Assembly: GCF_012932565.1 (NCBI RefSeq) | Contig: NZ_JABBYJ010000003.1 | Coordinates: forward strand, 248,001 to 312,000 | Direction of reading: 5' to 3' | Source: Sneathiella limimaris | Lineage (GTDB): Bacteria > Pseudomonadota > Alphaproteobacteria > Sneathiellales > Sneathiellaceae | DNA length: 64,000 bases | Part shown: positions 18,731 to 26,800 of the stretch, piece after piece | How positions within the stretch are numbered: position 1 is the stretch's first letter | Layout of the letters: the number at the start of each line of letters is the position of its first letter | Made by a program: the position numbers and the translations under genes | The notes under the pieces: model-generated | Database searches by the model: none | Seen by the model: only the letters and a program-made list of their open reading frames with translations | Told to the model about the DNA's origin: nothing

Positions 18731-19810
18731 ATGAAATTAAAGACAATTGCATCCCTTCTTGGTGCTGTTGCTGTTGCCGGAACTGCCTTGATGGCAGGCA
18801 CAGCTTCCGCCGAAGATAAAGTGGGTTTTGTGTATGTGGGTCCTGTGGGCGACCATGGCTGGACTTACCGTCACGACATCGGCCGTCAGGCTGTTGAAAA
18901 AGCCCTCGGGGATAAAGTCAAAACCACTTATGTTGAAAGCGTCAAAGAAGGCCCAGACTCAGAACGGGTCATTCGTCAAATGGCAGCAGATGGTCACAAG
19001 ATCATCTTCACAACTTCATTTGGTTACATGAACCCAACACTTAAAGTCGCCAAGTCATTCCCGAATGTAAAATTCGAGCATGCAACAGGCTTTAAACGGG
19101 CAGACAATGTCAGCACATATTCCGGTCGCTTCTACGAAGGCCGCTATGTTGTTGGTAAAATTGCCGGCAAGATGACCAAATCTAACATCATCGGTTATGT
19201 TGGCTCTTTCCCAATTCCTGAAGTGGTTCGTGGCATCAACGCGACAATCCTTGCAGCACGCAGCGTCAACCCAGACGTTCAGGTTAAAGTCGCATGGGTC
19301 AACACTTGGTACGATCCAGGTAAAGAAGGTGATGCCGCCAAAGCTTTGATTGATCAGGGCGCAGACATCATCCTGCAGCACACTGACAGCCCTGCCCCAC
19401 TGCAGGTAGCTGAATCTCGTGGTGTCTGGGCTGTTGGCCAAGCATCTGACATGCATCATTTCGCACCTAAAGCACAGCTGACTGCAATCATCGACAACTG
19501 GGATCCATATTATGTGGCTCGCACTAAAGCCGCGCTTGATGGTTCTTGGAAGTCCATGGACACTTGGTCAGGTCTGAAAGATGGCATGGTTACTCTTGCT
19601 AAGTTTAACGAAGCGATCCCTGCGGACGTTATCAAACTAGCCGAAGAAACCCGTGATGGCATCATCGATGGTTCCATCCACCCATTTGCTGGTCCTATCA
19701 AGAAACAGGACGGCACCCTTGCTGTTAAAGAAGGGGAAACTCTGGATGATGGAACCCTATTGGGCATGGACTGGTATGTAGAAGGCGTACAGGGCAAACT
19801 GCCTAAGTAA
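18731..19810 (+). CDS. BMP family periplasmic substrate-binding protein
   Basis: A 359-residue BMP/Med-family binding protein. Residues 1-27 form a signal peptide (KLK, hydrophobic stretch, cleavage after ASA). There is no lipobox cysteine, so it is a soluble periplasmic protein rather than a lipoprotein. The KVGFVYVGPVGDHGWTYRHD start, the FTTSFGYMNPT segment and DIILQHTDSPAPLQVAE match BMP proteins of alphaproteobacteria, often annotated as purine/nucleoside-binding. GAGGAG precedes the ATG. Codon choice looks more biased than in neighbours, as expected for an abundant binding protein. A strong terminator follows, ending the uraH-to-BMP transcription unit. Confidence 0.93.
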   Translation: MKLKTIASLLGAVAVAGTALMAGTASAEDKVGFVYVGPVGDHGWTYRHDIGRQAVEKALGDKVKTTYVESVKEGPDSERVIRQMAADGHKIIFTTSFGYMNPTLKVAKSFPNVKFEHATGFKRADNVSTYSGRFYEGRYVVGKIAGKMTKSNIIGYVGSFPIPEVVRGINATILAARSVNPDVQVKVAWVNTWYDPGKEGDAAKALIDQGADIILQHTDSPAPLQVAESRGVWAVGQASDMHHFAPKAQLTAIIDNWDPYYVARTKAALDGSWKSMDTWSGLKDGMVTLAKFNEAIPADVIKLAEETRDGIIDGSIHPFAGPIKKQDGTLAVKEGETLDDGTLLGMDWYVEGVQGKLPK

Positions 19811-19830
19811 CGCATTCCAACAGAATGAAG

Positions 19831-19870
19831 CCCCCGTCGGACTTGAAGCTTCCGACGGGGGTTTTATTTT
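19831..19870 (+). terminator. Strong rho-independent terminator after the purine importer
   Basis: An 11-bp perfect stem, CCCCCGTCGGA (19831-19841) and TCCGACGGGGG (19851-19861), with a 9-base loop, is followed by TTTTATTTT. It lies 20 bases after the BMP stop and 34 bases before the adenine deaminase start, so that gene must have its own promoter or depend on read-through. Confidence 0.93.
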
Positions 19871-19894
19871 ATCTGTAAGGCAAGGAGAGAACTC

Positions 19895-20917
19895 ATGACA
19901 GAGATGCAGCGCTTTATTGAAGGCTTACCCAAGACAGAACTTCATATGCATATTGAAGGCAGTCTGGAACCGGAACTCATGTTTGAGCTGGCAAAGCGGA
20001 ACGATATCAAGCTGCCTTACGCGTCTGTCGAAGAGGTTCGAAAAGCCTATCAGTTCACGGAATTGCAGGATTTCCTGGACATTTACTATCAGGGGATGGG
20101 CGTACTTCAAACGGTTCAGGATTTCTATGACCTGACCATGGCTTATATGACCAAAATCCACGCTCAAAAAGTTCAACACACCGAAATCTTTTTTGACCCG
20201 CAAGGGCACACGGAACGCGGTGTCTCCTTCGAAACAGCCATCGACGGCATTACCCGCGCCCTAAAAGATGCGGAAACTGAATACGGGATCACCAGTAAGT
20301 TGATCATGTGCTTTTTGCGCCATCTCGATGAATTATCCGCGGAGCGTACCCTGGACACGGCGCTCAGCTTCAAGACCCGGATCGCTGGCGTGGGTCTCGA
20401 CAGCTCTGAATTAGGGCACCCTCCCTCCAAGTTCCAAAACGTTTTTGCACGGGCGAAATCCGAAGGCTTTTTGCTGGTTGCCCATGCCGGTGAGGAAGGT
20501 CCACCAGAATACGTCAAGGAAGCGCTCGATCTCTTACATGTAGACCGCCTTGATCATGGCAATCGCAGCCTTGAGGACGATGGCCTGACGGCCCGGTTGA
20601 TTAAGGAGCAGATGGCTCTCACCGTGTGTCCCCTGTCCAATTACAAACTTGCTGGGGTCACTGACATGACCAAGCATCCTCTTAAGAAAATGCTCGATCT
20701 TGGTCTGAAGGCGACGATTAACTCTGATGATCCAGCCTATTTCGGTGGCTATATGACCGAAAATTACCTGGCAGTTGCAGATGCACTGGACCTTACCAAA
20801 GAAGAGATTGCCACCCTCGCCCGCAATGGGATCGAAGCGAGCTTCTGCGATGAGGATGAAAAAATAGTCCTGATGGCCAAGCTGAACTCCTATCTGCAGA
20901 TGAACGGTGTCGCTTGA
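19895..20917 (+). CDS. Adenine deaminase (adenosine-deaminase superfamily)
   Basis: A 340-residue metal-dependent amidohydrolase of the ADA fold. The metal-binding HMH is at residues 17-19, HAGEE at 197-201 (catalytic Glu 200), the LDHG histidine at 221 and the DD pair at 278-279. The segment GLDSSELGHPPSKF (residues 167-180) and HAGEEGPPEYV are features I associate with adenine deaminases of the Aah1/PA0148 branch rather than true adenosine deaminases, which keep GxDLAGxE. Conversion of adenine to hypoxanthine would feed XDH directly. ATG 19895 follows AAGGAGAG. An adenosine deaminase activity cannot be excluded from sequence alone. Confidence 0.88.
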   Translation: MTEMQRFIEGLPKTELHMHIEGSLEPELMFELAKRNDIKLPYASVEEVRKAYQFTELQDFLDIYYQGMGVLQTVQDFYDLTMAYMTKIHAQKVQHTEIFFDPQGHTERGVSFETAIDGITRALKDAETEYGITSKLIMCFLRHLDELSAERTLDTALSFKTRIAGVGLDSSELGHPPSKFQNVFARAKSEGFLLVAHAGEEGPPEYVKEALDLLHVDRLDHGNRSLEDDGLTARLIKEQMALTVCPLSNYKLAGVTDMTKHPLKKMLDLGLKATINSDDPAYFGGYMTENYLAVADALDLTKEEIATLARNGIEASFCDEDEKIVLMAKLNSYLQMNGVA

Positions 20918-20991
20918 AGCGAGACCTTATGCCACATGGCGGGTGCATCTATTGCCGCATATAGTGGCGGCAGGTGGATGGAGGATAGGTG

Positions 20992-21417
20992 ATGCAGGAA
21001 AGAGTTGAGGGACAGCGGAAATCCCGCCCGGTTCGAATTCCCAATGACATGATCGTTCAGATGGTGGATCAATTCTACGAAAAGGTCCGAAGTCATGCGG
21101 AGCTCGGCCCCATTTTCAATGGTGCTATTCAGGAAAACTGGCCCCATCACCTGCAAAAAATGTATCGCTTCTGGTCCTCTGTTTTAAACAGCAGCGGGGT
21201 CTATAGCGGTAATCCTATGGCCGCCCACATGAACCTGCAACAAAACGTCGTACCAGAAAATTTCGGGCAGTGGCTGACCCTCTTTCAGGAGACACTTTCT
21301 GAGCTGTTTGAAGAGGAAGATCAGGCCTTCATTTATCAAAAAGCTGAGAATATTGCACAGAGCCTATCTCTAGGCATGTTCTATAATCCAGCTAGTACCC
21401 ATAGGATAAACCTATAG
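20992..21417 (+). CDS. Group 3 (class III) truncated haemoglobin
   Basis: About 141 residues with the 2-on-2 globin pattern of group 3: MVDQFYEKVRSHAELGPIFNG (B/C region with F-Y), then W(P)HHLQKMYRFWSSVL, and SGVYSGNPMAAHMNL with the proximal histidine (H of AAHM) after the GNP motif. Such proteins bind O2 or NO in the cytoplasm; function is seldom known. ATG 20992 has GGAGG upstream (a GTG three bases earlier is possible). It starts 75 bases after the adenine deaminase gene and is probably cotranscribed with it. It is convergent with the LysR gene. A globin among purine oxidation genes is unusual. Confidence 0.9.
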   Translation: MQERVEGQRKSRPVRIPNDMIVQMVDQFYEKVRSHAELGPIFNGAIQENWPHHLQKMYRFWSSVLNSSGVYSGNPMAAHMNLQQNVVPENFGQWLTLFQETLSELFEEEDQAFIYQKAENIAQSLSLGMFYNPASTHRINL

Positions 21418-21426
21418 ATAGAAATC

Positions 21427-22332
21427 TTACTGAGGTAACCCACGAGCGAAAACCCCAACCAGATAATCGAGGAGCAGACGCACTTTTGGCGGGTTGATAT
21501 TTCCAACGGGATAGAGGGCATAAATATCAACCGGGCTTGGCGTTAGACCCGCCAAATCAATTTCCATCAGACGCCCATCCGCTAATTCCGCCTCAACCTC
21601 CCAGCGGGATTTCAGACAAATCCCATATCCTGCCAGTGCCCATTCCCGGATCACATCTCCATTGTTGCTGTCAAGTGATCCCTTTACCGGGACAGTTTGG
21701 CGGTCTCCTTTCTGATTAACAAACTCCCACTGAAACTGGGTGGAGCCTGGAAATCGAAGAAGGAGACAATTGTGTTTCATCAATTCTTCTGGCGACTTAG
21801 GCAACCTAGCCTTTTCCAGATAGGCTGGTGCAGCACACAAAATTCGCGGACTATCACCCAGTTTTCGGGCGACGAGAGAAGAATCCGGCAAACGGGCGAT
21901 CCGAATGATCAGATCATACCCATCCTTCACCGGATCAACAAAACTATCGGATAGCTGCAACTGAACCTGTAAATCCGGGTAATCAGACTGAAACTGCGCC
22001 AGGAGCGGCGCAATATAGCGCCGACCAAACACCGTTGGCGCTGACAGCTTCAGACTACCGCTCGGGGATTGCTGACGGGAGGAAAGAGATGCCTCTGCCA
22101 CGGCAACTTCCGCCAGGATTTTCTTGCAATCCTCATAATACTGGATGGCTTCCTCAGTCGGCGCGACCTGCCGCGTGGTCCGGTTTAAAAGCCTTACCCC
22201 CAGATCCTTTTCCAACTTGGCCACGCGCGCGCTAACAACGGCTGTCGACACACGGAGTTCCCGTCCGGCCTGAGAGAAGCTTCCCTGCTCCACCACCGCA
22301 ACAAACGCGGCCATATCTGTTAAATTCGCCAT
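21427..22332 (-). CDS. LysR-family transcriptional regulator, probable regulator of puuD
   Basis: A 301-residue LysR protein: the winged HTH is at residues 1-60 (FVAVVEQGSFSQAGRELRVSTAVVSARVAKLEKDLG, ending LLNRTTRQV), followed by a periplasmic-binding-protein-like effector domain (about 90-295). The start is the ATG at 22332 (MANLTDMAAF); the frame is open to a TTG at 22344. It is divergent from the urate oxidase gene, and an inverted repeat (22339-22357) lies immediately upstream of its own start. The arrangement suggests control of puuD; the effector is unknown and could be urate or another purine. The style is the AaeR/DmlR-like group with 'TR' after the HTH. Confidence 0.9.
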   Translation of the reverse strand: MANLTDMAAFVAVVEQGSFSQAGRELRVSTAVVSARVAKLEKDLGVRLLNRTTRQVAPTEEAIQYYEDCKKILAEVAVAEASLSSRQQSPSGSLKLSAPTVFGRRYIAPLLAQFQSDYPDLQVQLQLSDSFVDPVKDGYDLIIRIARLPDSSLVARKLGDSPRILCAAPAYLEKARLPKSPEELMKHNCLLLRFPGSTQFQWEFVNQKGDRQTVPVKGSLDSNNGDVIREWALAGYGICLKSRWEVEAELADGRLMEIDLAGLTPSPVDIYALYPVGNINPPKVRLLLDYLVGVFARGLPQ

Positions 22333-22338
22333 CTCAAT

Positions 22339-22357
22339 TATCAAATTATTTTTGATA
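22339..22357. promoter_or_regulatory. Inverted repeat in the lysR-puuD intergenic region
   Basis: TATCAAA and TTTGATA form a perfect 7-bp inverted repeat around a 5-base spacer (TTATT), 6 bases upstream of the LysR ATG. Symmetry and spacing suit a LysR dimer site, though the canonical T-N11-A is here C-N11-G. Its position suggests autoregulation and, across 111 bases, control of puuD. Confidence 0.45.
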
Positions 22358-22467
22358 GTTTATATGTTATTATATGCCTATTCAGAAATCAAAAAATTCG
22401 CGACACTGTAAAGCTTGAGTAATAGGGAAAAGCGGGGGCTTTTCTGCCAGTTAAGCGGGATGGACTA

Positions 22468-23670
22468 ATGGCATTTGATTTTATGGAATGGCTTCAGCTG
22501 GGTATTCGCTGGATTCACGTTATTACCGGCATCGCCTGGATTGGCGCCTCCTTTTACTTTATCTGGCTGGATATGAACCTGACCCCACCGGAAAAAGGCG
22601 GGCGTAAAGATCAGGACGGCGTTGGGGGTGAGCTTTGGGCCATTCACGGCGGCGGATTTTATGAGGTCCAGAAATACCGGGTCGCCCCACCAGCCCTGCC
22701 ACCTCACCTGCACTGGTTCAAATATGAAGCCTACTTCACCTGGATCAGCGGTTTTGCCCTTCTCACTGTCCTCTATTATTTTGGAGCAGAAATTTACCTG
22801 ATTGATAAATCAGTTGCAGATATCTCAACAGACGCCGCCATTCTGATCGGGCTTGGAACCCTTATTGGCGGATGGGTCGTCTACGACTTCCTTTGCAAGA
22901 CGCCTTTAATTAACAATCAGGCCGTTTTTGGCGCTGTTCTTTTTATCCTGCTCACCCTTGCAGCATGGGGACTGTCCCATGTCTTCAGCGGTCGCGGCGC
23001 CTACATTCATGTTGGGGCCCTGATCGGCACCATAATGGCCGCCAACGTTCTAATGATCATCATGCCGGGTCAGCGGGCTCTTGTTAGCGCTGCCGAGCGG
23101 GGAGAGGCTCCGGATCCAGCCCCTGGCTTAAAAGCCAAGCAGCGATCTCTGCACAACAACTATTTCACGCTACCTGTCCTTTTTATCATGATCAGCAATC
23201 ACTACCCTGGGACCTTTGGACATGAATATGGCTGGGCGATTTTGGCTAGTCTTGCCATTGTCGGGATCATGGTTCGGCATTACTTCAATATGAAGAACCA
23301 GGGACGAGCCAAACAGGGTGCTTTTCTCCTGCCACTTGCCTTCGTGCTTTTCTTTGTCATTGCTTATCTTGCGGCACCTGAAAAAGTGGATTTGTCCGGC
23401 GGCCCCGCCGTATCCAGCGCAGAAGTCCAGTCCATTATCGAAGAGCGGTGCGTCAGCTGTCATGCGGCCAAACCATCAAACGAAGACTTCGAAACCGCCC
23501 CAAAAGCCGTGAAGCTGGAAACTCTGGCTGAGATCAAACGGGAAATTAACCGGATCCGTCAACAAGTCGTGGAAAGTGACGCCATGCCACTTGGCAACAT
23601 CACCGAGATGACCGAAGAGGAGAGGTTGACTATCGGTCGCTGGATTGCCCAAGGCGGCAAGATCGACTAG
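22468..23670 (+). CDS. puuD: Urate oxidase/hydroxylase PuuD with C-terminal cytochrome c domain
   Basis: A 400-residue inner-membrane protein. About eight helices fill residues 1-305 and begin with LGIRWIHVITGIAWIGASFYFIW, rich in histidines and typical of PuuD. A soluble cytochrome c domain follows, with heme motif CVSCH (C328, C331, H332) and a downstream methionine near AMPLGN as likely axial ligand. PuuD oxidises urate to 5-hydroxyisourate and passes electrons to the respiratory chain instead of making H2O2. It replaces soluble uricase and the flavoprotein HpxO, neither of which appears here. ATG 22468 follows AAGCGGGATGG. It is the only urate-consuming enzyme in the island. Confidence 0.95.
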   Translation: MAFDFMEWLQLGIRWIHVITGIAWIGASFYFIWLDMNLTPPEKGGRKDQDGVGGELWAIHGGGFYEVQKYRVAPPALPPHLHWFKYEAYFTWISGFALLTVLYYFGAEIYLIDKSVADISTDAAILIGLGTLIGGWVVYDFLCKTPLINNQAVFGAVLFILLTLAAWGLSHVFSGRGAYIHVGALIGTIMAANVLMIIMPGQRALVSAAERGEAPDPAPGLKAKQRSLHNNYFTLPVLFIMISNHYPGTFGHEYGWAILASLAIVGIMVRHYFNMKNQGRAKQGAFLLPLAFVLFFVIAYLAAPEKVDLSGGPAVSSAEVQSIIEERCVSCHAAKPSNEDFETAPKAVKLETLAEIKREINRIRQQVVESDAMPLGNITEMTEEERLTIGRWIAQGGKID

Positions 23671-23717
23671 CCATGCCAACAAGCTTCGCCTATAAGGTCT
23701 GAAAACAGAGGTTCTTT

Positions 23718-24743
23718 ATGAAACTAATGCAGGCCATCGGCGGAGCAGGTCACGGCGGCGCCGAAAATTTCTTCGTTCACCTAACGCAAGCCTTTCAGCG
23801 AAGCGGCCTTGACCAGCATGTGGTCACCAGATCCCATCCAGTTCGGGATGCAGCCTTAAAAGAAGCTGGCGTCTCTTTTGAGAACCTGAAGTTTGGGGGC
23901 GCCTTGGATCTTGTCACACCTTATCGGTTGAAACAGATTTCAAAACGCTACAAACCGGATGTTTATCTGAGTTGGATGAGCCGCGCCGCCTCCATGACCC
24001 CATCGGGTCCCTTTCCCAAACTGGCGCGGCTTGGGGGATATTATAACCTCAAATATTTTCAAAGATGCGATCATCTTGTTGGGGTAACTCCTGATCTTTG
24101 CGATTATATCGTGCGGCAAGGTTGGCCCGCAGCTCAGGTCCATCACATCCCAAATTTCCTGACTTATCACCCAAAACCCGCTCTTAATCGCGCCGATTTT
24201 GACACACCTAACGATGCGCCCCTCCTTCTGCTGCTGGGGCGGCTTCATCCTGTCAAAGGTATTGATACGGCGATCAAGGCGTTAAAAAATGTCCCTGATG
24301 CCTATCTCTGGATTGCCGGTGAAGGTCCCTTAAAGGCGGAACTTGAAGCCCTGACGGCAGAGCTGAAATTGACCGACAGGGTCAGGTTTCTGGGCTGGCG
24401 GACAGATAAGGAAGCCTTGCTAGCAACCGCTGACATCACTGTCTTCCCCTCAAGACAGGAAGGGTTCGGGAATGTCATTCTGGAGAGTTGGGCCTCAAAC
24501 ACCCCAATGGTCGCCACCCGTGCTGAAGGTCCGGTTTCCCTTATAGAACAAGGCAAAACCGGGCTATTGTCAGACATTGATGATGTTGACGCTTTGTCAG
24601 CCAATTTGTACCTGATCCTCAATGATAAAAGCTTGTATGCAGAGATCCAGGTGAACGGGCAAAACGAATTTAAATCCCGCTATACTGAAAACCGTGCTGT
24701 TCAAAACTGGCGAGAGCTTTTTAACCTAGTAACTGGTCAGTAA
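23718..24743 (+). CDS. Glycosyltransferase family 4 protein
   Basis: A 341-residue GT-B glycosyltransferase. The N-terminal half starts with GGAGHGGAENFFVHL, as in acceptor domains of GT4 enzymes. The C-terminal half has the nucleotide-sugar site: LLLLGRLHPVKGIDTAIKA, DRVRFLGWR and the E-x7-E motif in PSRQEGFGNVILESWASNTPMVAT. It would transfer a sugar from an NDP-sugar to a lipid or polysaccharide acceptor at the cytoplasmic face; the substrates are not readable. It lies 47 bases after puuD on the same strand, but no other surface-polysaccharide genes are near, so the neighbourhood does not help. Confidence 0.88.
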   Translation: MKLMQAIGGAGHGGAENFFVHLTQAFQRSGLDQHVVTRSHPVRDAALKEAGVSFENLKFGGALDLVTPYRLKQISKRYKPDVYLSWMSRAASMTPSGPFPKLARLGGYYNLKYFQRCDHLVGVTPDLCDYIVRQGWPAAQVHHIPNFLTYHPKPALNRADFDTPNDAPLLLLLGRLHPVKGIDTAIKALKNVPDAYLWIAGEGPLKAELEALTAELKLTDRVRFLGWRTDKEALLATADITVFPSRQEGFGNVILESWASNTPMVATRAEGPVSLIEQGKTGLLSDIDDVDALSANLYLILNDKSLYAEIQVNGQNEFKSRYTENRAVQNWRELFNLVTGQ

Positions 24744-24859
24744 TCAAAAAGCCCCCTTATCTGCGCAAAATAGATGCAATTTAAGACATATTAAAGAAAT
24801 TCTACTATAGTCTACATTAGAGAATTCCTTGGGCACAGGTATAGAAGTTAAGTTGACTT

Positions 24860-26800
24860 ATGCGGGATTGGATCCGAAGCAGCATAGCCTATCGGCAAGC
24901 AAAAATCGCTCTTGTTGCAGCGGTAGTAGTCGGTGTTGTTTTCAGCCTAGCCCAACTCAGCTATGAGCTGTTCGAGGAACGGGAAGGAACCGAGAAATCT
25001 GTCACCCATATCCTGAACAGCATGAAGGACCCAGCTGTGACGGCAAGCTACAATCTCAGCAATGATTTGGGTATGAAGGTATTGAACGGTATTTTTCAAA
25101 ATCCACAAATTCGGGAAGGGTACCTGTATGCAACCTTCAGCGGTGGAGAGAGAGAACTGCTGGCAAGGAAAGATCGAGAAATAAGCGATAAAGATATTTC
25201 CTGGCTCGCCCGCCTTCTATTTGATGACAATAAAATTTATGAACTTCCTCTGAGCCTCTCCGAAGAGACAGCGCCCATCGGCATTTTGCAGCTTCGGATC
25301 AATCCAAACTATCAATTGTCCAATTTTTTGGAACGAGCCTACGTGGTTCTGACGGTTGGCTTTGTCCGAAACATGATCCTGGCATTCGTCCTTGTTCTGA
25401 TTTTTTATCAGACGTTGACGCGTCCCATCTCACTTTTGGCACAGAAGGTTCGAACTATTAATCCGCTGAAACCACAGGAAGGATTACTGGACAAACCTGC
25501 TGGTCATGAAACCAATGAACTTGGCGTCCTCGTTGATGGATTTAATTCATCATTGACGGAACTTGGCAAAACGATCCACCAGCTACGTCAGGCTGAAATT
25601 GAAAAAGCTGATCAGTTGGAGCTGTTTAAATCCTTTGCCAGAACCAGTTCTGACATTTTTTGGCAAACAGAGGATGATTGTAAGATCATTCTGTCTTATC
25701 AAGATCCGAAGGCAGAAAAACTGGACACATTGATCAGTTTGAATGGAGCTTCACTTTTTGACTTGATTGCTGAGCATGCCATGGATCTTGAGGAAACAAA
25801 CCTCTTATCTCTGAAGGAAAATCCCTCCGACTTTAGAGATATCCAGCTCAAATTCATCTTAAATGAAGCCCCCCTTATTCTATCTTTTGATGGCACTGTC
25901 CGAGCGTTTGAGAATGGCGAGTTTAAAGGCTATCTTGGCACCGCAACGGATGTCACCCAGTCCTATTTGAAAGATCAAGAAATCGCAGATACGCAAGAGC
26001 GCTTACGCCAATCCCAGAAAATGGAAGCGGTTGGTCAGCTAACTGGCGGCATTGCCCATGATTTCAACAATCTTCTGGCCGTTATTATGGGCAATCTAGA
26101 AATGCTGAGAGAACAGTTGGAAGATAATCCGGCTTATCTCAAGATGCTCGACGCGGCACTCACGTCTAGTGAGAAGGGAGCAACCCTGACCCAACAATTG
26201 CTCGCTTTCTCACGTAAACAATCGCTAAATCCAACTTATATCAATTGTAATGAGTTAGTCTCTGAAATGGTAGAAATGCTAAAAAGAACGCTCGGCGAAA
26301 CAGTTGATATAGAAACAGATCTGGATAGCTCTCTCATTGAAAGCTATGTGGATCCGGCTCAATTTGAAAATGCCCTGTTGAACTTAGCGATCAATGCAAG
26401 GGATTCCATGTCCGATGGCGGGCACCTTAAGATCAAAACACAAAACTACACGCTAAAAAGGTCCATAGAGGGACTAGCCGGTATGATGCCATCCGGTACC
26501 TACACAGAGGTAACAGTTGCAGATACTGGATGTGGCATGGATCAAGAAACGCTTGAAAAAGCTATGGAACCATTTTTTACCACCAAGGACGTTGGTAAGG
26601 GTAGCGGTATGGGCCTGGCAATGGTGTACGGGTTTGTGGCGCAGTCCAACGGGAATATTCGCATTAAAAGTGAGCTTGGAAAGGGAACAGAGATAAGTCT
26701 CTATCTGCCCTCGAAGTCACCAAATGACTATCCCCGCCCCTCCAACGAGCAAACTTTCACTAATACGGAAACTTTAGAAACCTCTGAGAATATCAAGTAG
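24860..26800 (+). CDS. Membrane PAS sensor histidine kinase (orphan)
   Basis: A 646-residue kinase. Helices at about 15-35 and 163-185 flank a periplasmic sensor region of about 125 residues. A HAMP-like linker (about 185-240) and a PAS domain (about 255-370) follow, then the dimerisation/phosphotransfer domain with QKMEAVGQLTGGIAHDFNN (His 400). The ATPase domain has NALLNLAINARDSM (N box), DTGCGMD (G1) and GKGSGMGLAMVYG (G2). There is no receiver domain. Its TAG stop abuts the ATG of a second kinase with no spacing, so the two are translationally coupled. No response regulator gene is adjacent. Its signal is unknown. Confidence 0.93.
   Translation: MRDWIRSSIAYRQAKIALVAAVVVGVVFSLAQLSYELFEEREGTEKSVTHILNSMKDPAVTASYNLSNDLGMKVLNGIFQNPQIREGYLYATFSGGERELLARKDREISDKDISWLARLLFDDNKIYELPLSLSEETAPIGILQLRINPNYQLSNFLERAYVVLTVGFVRNMILAFVLVLIFYQTLTRPISLLAQKVRTINPLKPQEGLLDKPAGHETNELGVLVDGFNSSLTELGKTIHQLRQAEIEKADQLELFKSFARTSSDIFWQTEDDCKIILSYQDPKAEKLDTLISLNGASLFDLIAEHAMDLEETNLLSLKENPSDFRDIQLKFILNEAPLILSFDGTVRAFENGEFKGYLGTATDVTQSYLKDQEIADTQERLRQSQKMEAVGQLTGGIAHDFNNLLAVIMGNLEMLREQLEDNPAYLKMLDAALTSSEKGATLTQQLLAFSRKQSLNPTYINCNELVSEMVEMLKRTLGETVDIETDLDSSLIESYVDPAQFENALLNLAINARDSMSDGGHLKIKTQNYTLKRSIEGLAGMMPSGTYTEVTVADTGCGMDQETLEKAMEPFFTTKDVGKGSGMGLAMVYGFVAQSNGNIRIKSELGKGTEISLYLPSKSPNDYPRPSNEQTFTNTETLETSENIK

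Noticed and set aside
19895-20917. Naming the deaminase a classical adenosine deaminase
   Set aside because: The SSELGHPPSKF and HAGEEGPP segments fit the adenine deaminase branch better, and the product hypoxanthine suits the neighbouring XDH; activity remains to be measured.
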